Assembly (NCBI GenBank): GCA_000328365.1
Contig: KB309618.1
Coordinates: 36,351-100,350, forward strand
From: Capitella teleta
Lineage: Eukaryota; Annelida; Polychaeta; Capitellidae
Direction of reading: 5' to 3'
Length of the DNA stretch: 64,000 nt
Made by a program: the position numbers and the translations under genes. This document shows, piece after piece, positions 36,715 through 49,766 of the stretch. Within the stretch, counting starts at the first letter, position 1. Every line of letters begins with the position of its first letter. Under the pieces are notes generated by a model. That model saw nothing but the letters and a program-made list of their open reading frames with translations, made no database searches and was not told the origin of the DNA.

Positions 36715-38226
36715 ACATCAAGTGTTTGTTGTGGGTTTTTTTTCGTTGTTTTTGTTTTTGTTTTTTTGTTTTTTTTTTGTTTTTTTTTGTTTTTTTCTGG
36801 TGTGACACATGTAGTTTTAAAAATGTACAAAATTTATTTCAGACACAATAGAAATATTCACGATTCAACAAGGAAATATTCAAATTGGACACAATTGAAA
36901 CAGAAAAGGAATAAAAACACGACGTGTTATATCGTCCTGTAACAAGGCGTTCATCAATATGAATAAAATACTATTTGGATTCAACAATTGCTTTGTAAAT
37001 ATATTGCTATACATAATTTCTGTACATCGTAGCACCAAACAGTTCAGTTTCGGAAGAATTTACACTCAAATGTCAATTTTAGCAGAGCATAACTAGAGCG
37101 ACCACATGGCATAAAATGGTAATCATAAGGCACACTCATAACGTAGCAATTTTTACAGCATCCGGATACGAAAACAAGAAAGTTGAATGTTGACAAATTT
37201 GCTGCCATCGTGATAGTGAACATGGAAGAAACGATAAATATACAAATAATAGATCGCAAGCTTTTTCTATGAAAATATAATCAAAACTAAATTCACAATG
37301 AGCGTTCCAGCGCATACCTCTAACAATCAAGACACAGGATAAAGTAATTCGACATTCAAAGAAAATCCATGTGAACAACATTTCACAAGTCATACACCAT
37401 GGCACAGAGGTCAAAAGTCAACATGGCCGATTTGAATAACCGGCGTCTCACGAATCAATGATATTTGCAATTGATTTGCTTTGTAAAAATTCTGCAAGCT
37501 CGTCAGCGTTGGTGTCAAATCAATCAATAATCTAGTTAATTAATTATGTAGAAAGAAAATAATGTGGTTATATCATCACACAGGAAATGGAAATCAGAAA
37601 TAAAAATGCTAAAATAACTAAACAGTGCACACTACTATATTCTATGATTGTAAGCAACCGATTTATAGGCCGTGCTAGTCGAGAGTGCATCCTAAATCAA
37701 ATTTAATGGGCGATTTTTCTTTTCTTTCTCACAATCTTGAAATTAATGATTCCATAATTTTACAGAAGAGCTCGAATGGCACACGATTCAAACTCAGGAA
37801 TATTCAAATTGCTTCACAATAATTATGCAAATGTGAGTAGGAGATATTGAGATCAGCTTTCCTAAGCAAAAGAAAAGTCGTTTTTTTAGTAATTTGGGGA
37901 ATCGGTAAAGGAAGGAGAAGAGTTAAAATTGCCTCTCCCACTGCTATCGTGTAGTTTGTAGATGTTGAATGAAACTGTTTTAGTAACTTAACCGTGTAAT
38001 TACAAATTTAGTAATATTCATAATTAATGCGAATGTTACCCTTTTCTGATGTCTCCTTAATTTACCCTGAGCACACGCAATCAAAACTTAGATTTCACCA
38101 GATTTTAACAAATAGGCTAAAAAAAAAAAAACAAAAAAAAAAAAACATGAACATAGCAAAAAGCGAAGGGACTCTCTACAGCAGCCAAAAGAGATAATTA
38201 TCAAAACTATAAAATCAAACAGAAAA
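36715..38226. other. Convergent intergenic region
   Basis: Separates the 3' ends of the PAQR (+) and ETS (-) genes. It begins with a T-rich simple tract with interspersed G and holds an A-rich tract at 38119-38145. Only short unsupported ORFs are present. It probably includes the ETS 3'UTR. Confidence 0.6.
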
Positions 38227-39770
38227 TCACGCTTGCAGATTGCAAGTGAAATTGTTTGTCAGCAGTCCGTTATCCCGTGAGCAAGTCACGTGAGATTGCG
38301 CGGGATTAATCCGCGAGAACATATGAGAGTTTCTGCCATTGGATGGCACCGAGTGTTGTTGAGGGGATGATGAGAGTGCTGATGGGGATGATTCTGCGGG
38401 GTTGAGAAATGAGAAGAGAGATATAGGTCGCGATGACGACGTGGATGACGTGAACGAAGATCCGTTGGCGGACTTCTTGCCGTGTAAGAGAATTCCTTTG
38501 ATGTTGAAGCGGTATGTGTATTTCTTGCCAGGGACTTTGGTGAGGATGAGCTTGTCGTAGTAGTAACGCAAGGCCCGTCCCATCTTGTCGTAATTCATGT
38601 TGGATCGATTCTTCCTCTTCCCCCACCGTTTCGCCACTTCTTCTGGATCGAGCATCCGGAACTCTCCGCAGATGTTTTCCCACCGGATGCAGCAAGAGTG
38701 GGTCTTGGGGTCGTCCAGGAGCTCCAGGAGGAACTGCCAGAGCTGCACTTGCCCTGATGCTGTGGAGAGATGAGCATGAAATGCACTTGGATATTTCAGG
38801 GGTTGGGGAGCTCACCTTGTGTGACGGACATGGCGGCCAGTTGCTTGAAAGTTTTGCTGATTTCTTTCTCGGTAAAGTCCTCCATTCCGAGCATCTTGCC
38901 TCCACACAAGAAGTGCGCATGCGCTTCTAACGCTGGCAGGATTGTGGACAATGCTGCAAGGAAGGATGAGTAAATGCGTTAAATTTGGTTATTGGATTAT
39001 TTCTAAAATATGCATCAATTGGAAGTTGACTCACCATTCGCTCTGTCTTCGTTTACTGGAGCGGCGTTCTTGGCCGTCTGCCTTAGGCCGAACGGGTTTT
39101 CCTGCGATCTTGGCGGTAATTGGTACCACGATTGTGATTCCCGGTTGTGGGCTGGTCGGTTGTGGTACCCCGGGTGGTACCTTGGCGATGGCGAGGACAC
39201 TCCAAGGGCACAACTAGGTCGACTCATCGGGTCCACCTCCGTCTTCACTTTCGGATACTTGGAGATATGTTCGAAGTAGGAAGGTGGGCTCCTTAAGCAC
39301 TGCTCCGGCTGCTGCTGCGGGGGCGGCGATGGGGTCTGGGGAAGAGGGGAGGCCCACCCGGTAGATAAAGGGGGCTGCAGTGAAGCCACCGGCGGCTTCA
39401 CATCGCGAGGGTCTGGAGACCATCCGCCGCAGTCAGGGAAAGAGTTCACCGGAGCCTGTTTGCGCATGTGCGCCTCGACGGCAATGAGCGATTGCAGACA
39501 TTCGTCCTCCGAGGGTGGAGTCATGTCTCCGTGCAGAATTCGGTCCGATGACATAACACACAGATTCGACTCTTCCATCAACGAACAAGCAATCGTCACA
39601 ATCTCATCATCGTCAAAGTAGTCATGTGACGACGTCGGACTGCACGGGGCGTCGTAGAGGGGGGCAGGGACGTTGGCGCCACTGCCCGGCGTGGAAGGAG
39701 CCACCCCAGGGGAAGCGCCCGACGGGGTCGGCGGGGTGAGGGGGGCGAGGAGTGCTCCTGAAGTATGCAT
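38227..39770 (-). CDS. ETS-family transcription factor
   Basis: Minus-strand exons 39770-39035, 38953-38816 and 38759-38227 join in phase and give 468 aa from the ATG at 39770. Residues about 296-380 form an ETS DNA-binding domain: [30 protein letters not shown], then recognition helix [14 protein letters not shown] with DNA-contacting R353 and R356, then [12 protein letters not shown]. The pattern is closest to the ERG/FLI/FEV group, but this is by eye. The N-terminal exon is Pro/Ser-rich and disordered-looking. I see no Pointed domain in it or in exon 2. The tail after the ETS domain is Ser-rich. Position 352 is Gly where most ETS proteins have Ser (K[LM]SRALR). A splice acceptor at 39813 and an open frame above the ATG mean a further upstream coding exon is possible. 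Introns are 81 and 56 bp. Confidence 0.9.
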
Positions 39771-42700
39771 CTCGGTGGTCAGATCTGCTCGATTGTCATC
39801 TAAACGTGGCGTCTGTGAACAGAATAAACTCTCTTATTTGCTGCGCTCGCAATTCTCGCACTCATTAAGTGAATAACGTTTTCTGCTGTGCGTGGCTCTT
39901 ATATAAACAACAGAGTGACTGACGCTAGTGAAAGATGAGCTCCTGCATATCCGGCGCCATGACCCACTCATGACGCACTCAGCCTTCAAGACAACTCTAT
40001 GATTAGATCCGAGTGGACAGTGCATTGGTCAATTATCTGACCGGGAAAAAGAAGATTATTCAAGATATCAGCAATGTCCCGTTAATGGTCATTTGTGAGT
40101 TCCATCTTCCTCAGAAAAATTGTTCTCGGCCTCATTTAACCCGGATGCGGGGTCCACGTGGGCTGCAGAACCCGAATAATAATGTTGTTATATAACTTGT
40201 ATCAACACCTCGTTAAAGAACCATAAAATAAATACATCACTCTATAGCAGAACAAGAGTAGGATCCATGTATTATAAAGATCAATGCCAAATTGGGAAGG
40301 GTCATAACAGTGTCAGAACTGACCAAGAACTGACCAATGACCGCTGCTAACCACATTACGTGGTCATCATAAATTTCTAAAAGAGAGCATCCGTTAGTGT
40401 TTACCTACAAGAAGAAACATTTCAACGTTTGTTACTCTTCGATGCAGTTGAATGTTGAATAGAAACCACAGGAATGGTCATTTTAACTCGATTCTCCTTT
40501 GTTCCATTTTGAAATTGTAAGTGAAATAAAATATTGGAATCATTGGAGTTATACATGAATGTTGTTTGTGTGTGTTTGAGCAGTACATGTGGGTCAGTTG
40601 AATTCAGGTCCCCACTTCAAAGCGTCATTTATCACAGCATATGTATCCTTGATGAGCTCTTTAGAGTGATTTCTAGTACGGAGCAGACTGTATCCTCATT
40701 TGAGATCTTGAATAAACTGCACCCGGGTTTAATTTTTTTTTCTCTTCTGGCCACGCTGTGTGGGTCGGTTAGAAATTCACGAAGAAATTCACCAATGCGA
40801 GTGCCATTTTATATTGACAGGATTGAGTCACACACATCCAATTAAGGTATGATCAAAAAAATGATTGCATGTACCATAATGTATATCATAAAATATAAAT
40901 ATCACAATAACCCTCCAGTATGTGTTAGCATAAGAGTAGCTAAATTTTATCGAACGTTTTATGCCATCAATTTTTCCAGGACCAAAAAAATAAACCAATC
41001 GATGCATACGATTAAATAAAATCAATCACAGTACCGATAAATGCTCACCGGATATAAATTACCTTATTGGGAAAAATCACAGAGTGTTCAATTCCTTGGG
41101 GTACACACACACACACTTTCATCGACGACACGTGTAGAAGAACACTAATTGAAAACCCCACAACAGATGTTTATAAAAGAGACACACGAAGCAACACATT
41201 ACGGCGGAATGTTTGTCTGCCTAACACTGGTTGATACAAACATGTCTGACCACAAATTTCTTGGAATATCGTGGCATCAATCTCTTTGATGTCGCATAAA
41301 TTTAGCATCCAGTAAGCTCCGTATTTGGGCGAGACACTTGAGAAGTCTTTAAAGATATGTTTATGGACTTAATCGATGCGCAGGCGGGAGCACCGTGACG
41401 TCATCGCGTCGGTAAGTTTCTCGCGGGTCTCATCTTTCTTTCGATTGAAAGAACGAAAAGTACTCCAATTGATTCATTTGCTGCTGCATACAGAAATATG
41501 TTGTTTACGTGTTGCTAAGCTGTATGTCTTGTTCAAGATCCGTCAAAAGCTCATAACTATAATTGTGACTCATTTCATTGAGATCATTAATTAATCTCTC
41601 CCACTGACAAATCACATCTTTAAACACTGAATTTTCGAGAAAGAAAAATTGTTGCAGGGTATCAAATATTGCCCGACTGCACAAATTGAATGATCAGAAC
41701 AGAACAAAATATCCACAGAATTTGTGCCATGAAAAACAACACAAGATAGAAATGCTATGATCACCAGTGATCATCATTACAATATGCGTACACACCTGAA
41801 TACTTTTCTCTAATTTCTATGAGAGGAGGTGAACACCTTTCTGTGAGAGAAACTTCAATAATTCAAGACAAACTTTCTTAATCCTCAAGGCTAATAGATT
41901 AGCGTGATCAACGTAGTGTGGATGCACTCGCTGACCTTCCGTTATAGCGACACCCGAATACTTGTGTTAAGGGGTGTGAATAAAGGTGTTAATCGAATGC
42001 CATGTTCATGCAAGCTCGGGTGTACTGGTAGCTGTGTCGAGTTATTTGTGAAGGTGGAAAAATTTGTTCTTCAACAGTTGCATAGTGTTTGATAGAACAA
42101 ATTATGTTTCAGGTATTAATTTTGCAGGCGGTACTGTATTCTGAGAGGGACGTAGGAGGGTTAAAGGAAATAAACATTAAGGTGCACTTTGGTGATTTCT
42201 TCTATAATTTTCTGATCTGATCAGTATACTGATACAATGATTACGTCACAGGAAGGGCTGCTAAGTATTGGGGAATAGCAGAGACAGGTTAACTAACATA
42301 ATATATAGAAATCAGGTTAATGAGGATACATGGCAGATTTACACGTATAGGTACTACATGTAATTAGGTTCACCAACCGTTAACAGCCAATCTGATATCC
42401 TGTTGTGAAGCATCAAAAAGACTTTAAACTACAAACTGTGTAAATTAAACTCCGTGCCTTGAATGTCTTAAAGACGTTTTATGCAGCGGCGCCATGGCTC
42501 CGTGTACATTAATACTTGATCACAGCTGCACACAACCCTAAACCCGCCTCCTACATTATGTACAGACACCAGGCTACCCTACAATGCTTCTCAGAACTGG
42601 GTAGCTCCTTCAAAATATTTGATTTTTGAGCGATGCAGGGTAATACCCCCCCCCCCCTTTACAATAACACGGTTTACTATGAGATTTTTCTGCCATGAGT

Positions 42701-45700
42701 CACGCTGAATGAAGAAGCGAGCCATGTGTAACTCTGTCAGTGATGAGTGCTCTGTGAGTGCTCATTTGCATATTAATTTGCATGTCTGGAGCGCGTGTTG
42801 CATGATGCGTAGGAGGCAGAAGTGTTATTTCTTCCCACGGTGTTAATTTTGTTTCATCGGATTGAATCGTGGTGTCATCGGACACTCACTTCAAAGTAGA
42901 AAACACATCACGCCGTAATTAAATGGTTGCATTTCTAATGAAGTAATTAATAACAACAAGGGCTTAATTAAATGACATCTCTTGATCAAATACTAAGAAC
43001 TGATGAGAGACAAGTGCTATTCCTATTGTGGTTTAACTCGCGTCGTTCTTATGCAACTGGGGTCCTGATGTTTATCGGTAGATCGAAGGGATGGCGTCGC
43101 ACATTGTGGCGACGTCTTCTACTAGTTTACCATAGACATTAGACCTCTGGTGTCTCTTGTCTTCCAGATTCGACCATTTTTTTTGTGATTTTTTGGTTTT
43201 GTTATTATGTATATATTTATTTCTTCAAGTGGTCGCGTGACATCATCTGAGAGAGTTAGCACGAAGCATGAAAACGTCTAGACTGAAGTCTAAATCTGGA
43301 ATCTTCAGTTCTTCTTCTGCTGTGGCATCTTTGGCTAAAAGTGACTGCGCCGCTAAGTGCGCTGATGTCGTCCACCGGGAATGAGCCAAAGCCACAGAAT
43401 ACGTTATGATCTTCTGCCACAAAGTGCGTTATGATCTTCTAATTCTAAGCCAGCCGGATTTTAACACACTACACGCATCACCATTCGCCAGAGCCTTTGG
43501 GCCAGGCGTAATGCAAACACATCGATACATAATAATGCATAATAGTATGCATTTACTCTTCATCCCAGCGCACTTCTCTACTGTAAGAAATTACTTAGAA
43601 TCACCATTTAAAATTTCTGCAACTAAGGCCAATATTTTGATCACATCTTCGTCACTTCTGCGCCAGGGACATGACCACTTGAACCCGGGCGATTAATAAC
43701 CAGGTCCTGTTTATAGTATGTGTATATCATACCTTCATAAGTATCGGGGTTCTTCCAAATTGGAAAAAGCAAAAATATTCATTACAAAATGTATATAATT
43801 ACATGTATTATGAATAACACAAATCCCTGACAAAGTAGATCCAGGTAGAAATCCAGGTGTAAGCAATCAGTGGTGCTGGTTAGAGACAATGGCAGGCAAG
43901 ACCATTGTAGGATAAATGTATTATTGTAAGTGCATTATTTGTCTACTGGAATGAGGCCAATTATGTCCAAAAGCCAAATTTTTCTCTTCCGTAAATTTTT
44001 ATGTAGGGCCTACTGTTTAAAAATGTACCTCAAAGGTGCTTGTTTTTTTAACACTCGAGTTTTTGCACCAACTTCAAAAGCAACCGGCATAAATTTCAGC
44101 AACTGAAACACAGCCCCCTGCCAAAAAAAAGTGTCAAGACGTTTCGAGTTGACGTTGGCTTTGTTAAGTGCGTTATGAATGCCATATTTCAGCCTCAAGT
44201 GCTCTCCTCAGACATGACTCCTGCAGATCAGTATACTGACTCATTCGACGGCACTCAATTCGGGCGAATGCTATCACGAGGTCAATGCACTCCACCGCAG
44301 CAAATGCTTAAGATAAACACTGTTACACTGGCAACAGTCGTAACAGTGCGGATGCTTTGTTTCTTGATTGTGATTCAACTCTATTTTGTCTTCAGTCCAT
44401 CAACACTTTGATTGGGTGGTGGTTTTTTTTTCAAGTCGTAGATCAATTGCATCTCTTCCTATTCTATTTAGGCCGATGAGACAGGTTGTTTCCAGGTGGA
44501 TGTTATTTGATCTGTATATTTAGTGGTGTTGATGAGATATAAATTGCAGTCCATTCTTTATCGGTGTCTTTCTTGGTTCATTTCGTTATACTCTGGCATT
44601 TGGACCTGAACGCAATACAGGTAAATGCGATTGCTAATTAGATATACGAGTACCACACACAGCCACCTCAGCGTGCATAAACAAATAGTTCCAAATTGCA
44701 TAAAAGTTGTTTACGTGTAATTGGACTTCTAGTACATGTATTATTGCGTCGATGTTCATAATTACATGTATGTGTGTGTTTTTGTGTGTTTTTGTTTGTT
44801 TGTTTGTTTGTTTTGTTTTGTTTTTGTTTTTTGCTCATGCATGTAGACCCTACATGTATTTCTATTAACTTGGACTCTCCACAGATCACTACAATACAGT
44901 GTACACATGTATAGATGGCCAACTTGGTCAAGATGAAAAAAAAAAATTCTCCAAAATGCACCATCGTTGAAATGAACAGGTCTAGACTGAAGCCTCAGAC
45001 ACCACCCCATGCGATGAACCGGCGAAAAGGGGATCTCCCTCCGAAATTCCCCTGACCTTTGCCCCCCGAGAGTAACCCACGAGGATGCGCCAAACCCCTC
45101 CTCCACAATTTCCCCGCGAATAAACACTATCAAGTATTTCTGCGCACCACCGTCTGCCTTTCTCACCGTTAGCAACAGGCGGTGAATATTTAACACTCGA
45201 AAGGCGCCATAAAAAGTGCACCGGTCGTTATTACAGCTTTACACGCATGTAGGTATGACGCGCTCCAATGATTCAAGGATTCGAAATACTCATTATTGGG
45301 TGATCACCGATTGCACTTATTGAACCCTCTGTCTGTTTTACGATGACGTGCACCGCGTGACTGTCATAGACTTCGGACGACGCATTTGTCGGCACCATAA
45401 ACAAATGTCGAACGAGTGTCCTTGTGGGCGACGTGGGCAGCACTATGGCGTGTATGCCCGCGCTGAGGGATGGGTTCACTGCTAATATTATCAGTACAAG
45501 CAGGCTATCGAGAGCGGGGTTCTTTTTTTTTTGGGGGGGGGGAAGGGGTTACGCCTGCACAACTATTATTGGTATATTCTACACAAGAATGGCTCCGAGT
45601 GATGGAGATTATCCCATTGGGATTAATAATGAATTTCATTAGGAGTATGATTAATTATATGATGTCATACCAGAAATTAGGTTCAGTTGCTATTAGTTTC

Positions 45701-48535
45701 ATTATACCGTGCTGCGGATCTGAACGAAGCTAACTATTCATAGTGGTGTTTCAAATAACGAACACACGTGTATTATGTCGGTATGTATAATCCAAAAGTA
45801 GAGGCCTAAATGATACCAACCCCAGTCAATCCAAACAGAGTAATATTGGTAAGAACTTAAAACGAAAATGTATAAAACAAATAAACAGCACAAGATCCAA
45901 GAATGCAGTTTAGAGAGAAAATTCACGTTGATTTTAATCATAACATAATCCATGAAGAACAAAAATTATTCACAAAGAAGAGCGAGAACTATAAATGTTG
46001 AAACCACGCGAGTAAAAGTGAAGGTGTAAAATCCACACACGTAGCGATCAAGCAGCCCTTGGATAGGGGGTCCCCCTGAGCCACTTGCAAAGGGTATAAC
46101 GACCCGACAGTAACCCAGAGCGACTACCTATCGAAGGGTCCCGCGCAACAACAACATCCGTCCGAATGATTATTATCCGTGAATCTAACTCCTCCTCGTT
46201 GGGCGGCAGAGCCACAACACTGAAGAGCAAGTCGATGAGCGGGCCCCTTTTATCGCGGTGCCTGGCACTCGGCGGGGTCACCGAGTGCGATATGTTCCGG
46301 GTGACCCCATCGGAAGCATGCCGCAACGTCCACCGCCTTATAGCGGCGCATGAGTCAGGAACCCCCTCCCCCTCCCAGATAAGGCAGCCTGCGGTTTTAT
46401 CACTTCAGCGGAAAACAGTATGTGGATTGTAGGAATGGGGGTTTCCCGAGTGTGTGTGTGTGTAAGTGGAGCCTAAACTATACCACAGTGCTGATCTCAC
46501 TCTGAACGATATCTCTTCATGATGACTTCACCACACAATGAACTTCCCTGATTGCAAGGTCAACACTCCCTTGCGTCACCACCTATGTTGAGACCTTTTC
46601 TACATTTACATGTACATTTACGCCTCAGAGGGTTCTGTCGAACGCGGATTCATGCTTAAAACCAATCATCACCTTAGTATAGTATATGCACCAATACCCA
46701 TAGGAGTGTATATTATGCAGCTGCCATGATACCTCCCACTCATCAGAGCACAAAGACATGTTATTGAACCACCAATAAGATGCACTCGGAGGGGGGGGGG
46801 GCAAACACACAGTGCAGATATGATGTTTGGAACTGAACTAGTTGCGCACCAAACGAACTATTGGCGCTAATGAGAAGTCTAGTAAGTCATTGATATCTAT
46901 TGAGTAGTGACATAATTTTATTGACTCATGTTGCAACAACAAAGTCCCTCAGTTCTGTTGTTCCATATTCGAGGCCAGGGTTCAGAGGAGCTATGCAGCG
47001 GGCAAGTCAGGCGCCGGTGTAGACTGCAGGTCGTAAAGTCTGGGGAGAGGTAATCACTTCGTACCAAAGAAACCTCATTGAGGTGAAATATAGGAGACTC
47101 CAATTAAACTGCACCAGAGGACTTTATCGCCTGAACACGTGTTTTGCTGAGGAACAGACGGTCGCCAAGGGCAACGGAATGTATGAACCAATGAAAGAAT
47201 GGCCAGGATGACTGGTGGACTGCATGAAAAATCGGATTTAATTTATCAGTTAATGGATTCATTAACATTGAAATAGGGTTTGCAATCAATATAAACATGT
47301 ACTTGTCTGCTGGCAGTTTGTTTATACCACATAGATGACGTAGTGCACGAGCATGCATTTCTCAGACAAGCGTCTACCCTTCGTCTGCATGCTCTTCAAG
47401 ATGGCCGTCACTTCAATCCAAATTGTGGGGCGCTTCATACTGCCTCAGGTTTTAGGCATACTCACAACACGTTTAAATTAAAACGGTTAATTATCATATT
47501 ATGCAAGGTAATCCTAAATTAATATTCAGTCTTGTTTAACCGCATTTGATAGCATAAAACCTGATAATCCGGTTATTGAATATTTTCGCAAGTACCGCAG
47601 ACGCTATAATAACCAGTCAAAATTTAACCTCTTGACCCCGAGGTGATAATGGCGTCTGCACCGACTGACACCACGTGACCAGAGGAAGGGAGGGGGGGAT
47701 TCCCCTGGGTTCATCAGGGTTTGAATTTGAGAACAGTCTCTTCGATTATTGATCACCTTATATGATCATTGATTGGGGAAGCGATGCTTCTTCTGACGCT
47801 TGGTGCGTTTTTTAGCGTTTTACGACGTGTGCTTCGGGAGCGGGAGGGGGAGGGGTTGGAGGGCCTGGTGGCATTTATTATGACATAGTAAAAAGACAAT
47901 ATCAACCGTCTATCAACCATTGATTTGACTTCATAGTCGTGCGTACTGACTGCCGAAAAGGCGTAATATAGATATAGACCTTTGGTCATAATCTTCCGTC
48001 GTAACCATAGTAACGAGATGATCGCCAGGGTCTTCGTGTTTTTCCTCCTTCAAAGAACCGATTATTCTGAAGAAGCACTTTGTACAAATTGCACGATGCA
48101 ATTTTATTTACTGAGTCATTAGTACATGTATCGACTGTGAGGGCGAGAGCAGCGGATATCCGGCGTCAAGGAAGTCTATTCACAAGGTCTGTGGCAGCGT
48201 GGTTGGAAGAAGGACTAAGACACTAAGTAAATACTCTAGAGGGAATGCTAATTAGACGTAGTAGATCTACTTTGAAGGCTCAGATTGACTGACCTCGTAA
48301 ATTTGTTTACGAGAACTAGCTGACAAGCACGAATACTGAATTACAGAATAGGCTACTAAACTTTGCGATTTTTTTTTCTTCTTCTTCTTCGGCAGCCTTG
48401 ACATAAAAAGAGTAATTATTGGGATATATATGTACTGCAGTACTCTACAGTACTAGTACTTGCAGTTAGATCGGGACATGTATGCAAGTATGCTGCACCG
48501 CAGCACTCGAAAACGACAGTTATTCCAGGTTTGTG
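39771..48535. other. Gene-poor region
   Basis: Almost 9 kb with no gene I can support. The right flank of the ETS gene (39771-40000) is probably promoter or 5'UTR. Other points: a TGACGTCA beside a GTAAGT donor at 41397-41416; a poly-C tract (42650-42657); two POU octamers (42764-42783); TTTG repeats (44775-44830); a GC-rich patch with ORFs on both strands (46048-46432). Confidence 0.55.
42764..42783. promoter_or_regulatory. Tandem POU octamers
   Basis: Two perfect ATTTGCAT octamers, 12 bp start to start, in the same orientation. Octamer pairs bind POU-domain factors in animals. No gene is close, so a role as an enhancer is only a guess. Confidence 0.35.
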
Positions 48536-48566
48536 TAATCATAACGGTACTCGACCGTTATGATTA
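48536..48566. other. Perfect 13-bp inverted repeat containing ATCATAACG
   Basis: TAATCATAACGGT, a 5-nt loop, then ACCGTTATGATTA. The arms carry the same CATAACG core as the dispersed 12-mer described in the findings. Confidence 0.8.
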
Positions 48567-49140
48567 TTAGTCATTTGCGCATATTCATAATGCAACTTTG
48601 ACGACTTTACTTGCATTATGCGTCCATATTCAACGTTGTTGAATATATCGTTGGATATTCATCATTCAAAAACACAATAAGTTTTAGACATAACCTATTT
48701 TTGAAAATATTGATATGCTCTAAAATTTTAATGGAATGAACAATTGAACATTGCGATGAAATACGTTATGATTTGCTAGTCCGTTCTAGTGTTGGAGACA
48801 CGTGGTTTCAGCGATCAAGGGTCCACGACCGCTTGCGGCGAAACAATAGCGCGCATTCTCAAAACAGAATAAACACTTCTCGCTCTGACAAATCCCATGC
48901 ACCTCGAAGTGATGCATGGTTGTTTTCAGAATCCTCAATTGCACTAACTATGAACACGATAAATCAGAAGTGAATGGTTTATGCGATAATTTCAATGTCT
49001 TTTGTTAGCTTTTAAATTTATGTCGTGCCTCAGCAATTCTGGGCGTTACCTAATTATATGTTAATTTGGTTTAATTCTACACAAGAGAATCGCCCATGAT
49101 GAGACCTATTAGAACTCAAGGATATCACGAACAATGCAGT

Positions 49141-49177
49141 AAAAAAAAACCCGAAGGTTTCAATTAAACCTTTCGGG
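49141..49177 (-). other. Terminator-like hairpin
   Basis: Arms CCCGAAGGTTT (49150-49160) and AAACCTTTCGGG (49166-49177) pair with one bulged base around a 5-nt loop. On the minus strand the hairpin is followed at once by nine T. The layout is that of a bacterial intrinsic terminator or a Pol III stop after a small hairpin RNA, but no associated gene is visible. Confidence 0.5.
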
Positions 49178-49496
49178 CATTCATCATTTCGCCATGATAC
49201 TCTATCATCCGCCTGAATTTATATTTGAGTTAGCGATTTCAACGCTGAATTGGCTTCGGCGGCAACCCTTTGAATTGACGAAAATATATGGGTTCATCAT
49301 CAAAAACACCTATTTTTCCCCTCACTTGGCGCACACTTAGTGCTGTGAAGCTTAGTTGATTTAACACTTGTTAATTTATGCATGCTCGTAACTTAAAAAC
49401 ATGTGTTATATCGGGTGATACTTTGTCGGAACCAGTCGCATAATATAACCAAACAACACAATGATCTCATTTAATATTTTTTTCAATCTGTTTCAG

Positions 49497-49766
49497 ATTC
49501 CTGATCAGTCCTGTGCTATCTCCAACAAGGAACAAAGTTTGCTGTTACCTAACACTAGTAAAAGTACACCACAAAACAAACCTAAATTTGAGATGCCAAA
49601 CAAAAATAGAATCGTCATAAACGCCTACAAGAAATCTCAGGGGTACAAAAATGTCACAGAGAAAACCGCCAGTATAATTCAACCATTAGACTATAACCCA
49701 CGAAGAAGCAAACCTAAAATTATGAAGACATCACGAAATATCAAACTGTATGACGATAATTTTTGA
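49497..49766 (+). CDS. Possible terminal exon of an unknown gene
   Basis: An 89-codon open frame begins right after a good acceptor (TTTTTCAATCTGTTTCAG) and ends in a stop. The translation is Lys/Asn-rich with KNRIVINAYKKSQGYKNV and matches no family I know. No convincing upstream exon was found; 48800-48975 is a candidate. It may be chance in AT-rich DNA. Confidence 0.25.
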   Translation: MPDQSCAISNKEQSLLLPNTSKSTPQNKPKFEMPNKNRIVINAYKKSQGYKNVTEKTASIIQPLDYNPRRSKPKIMKTSRNIKLYDDNF

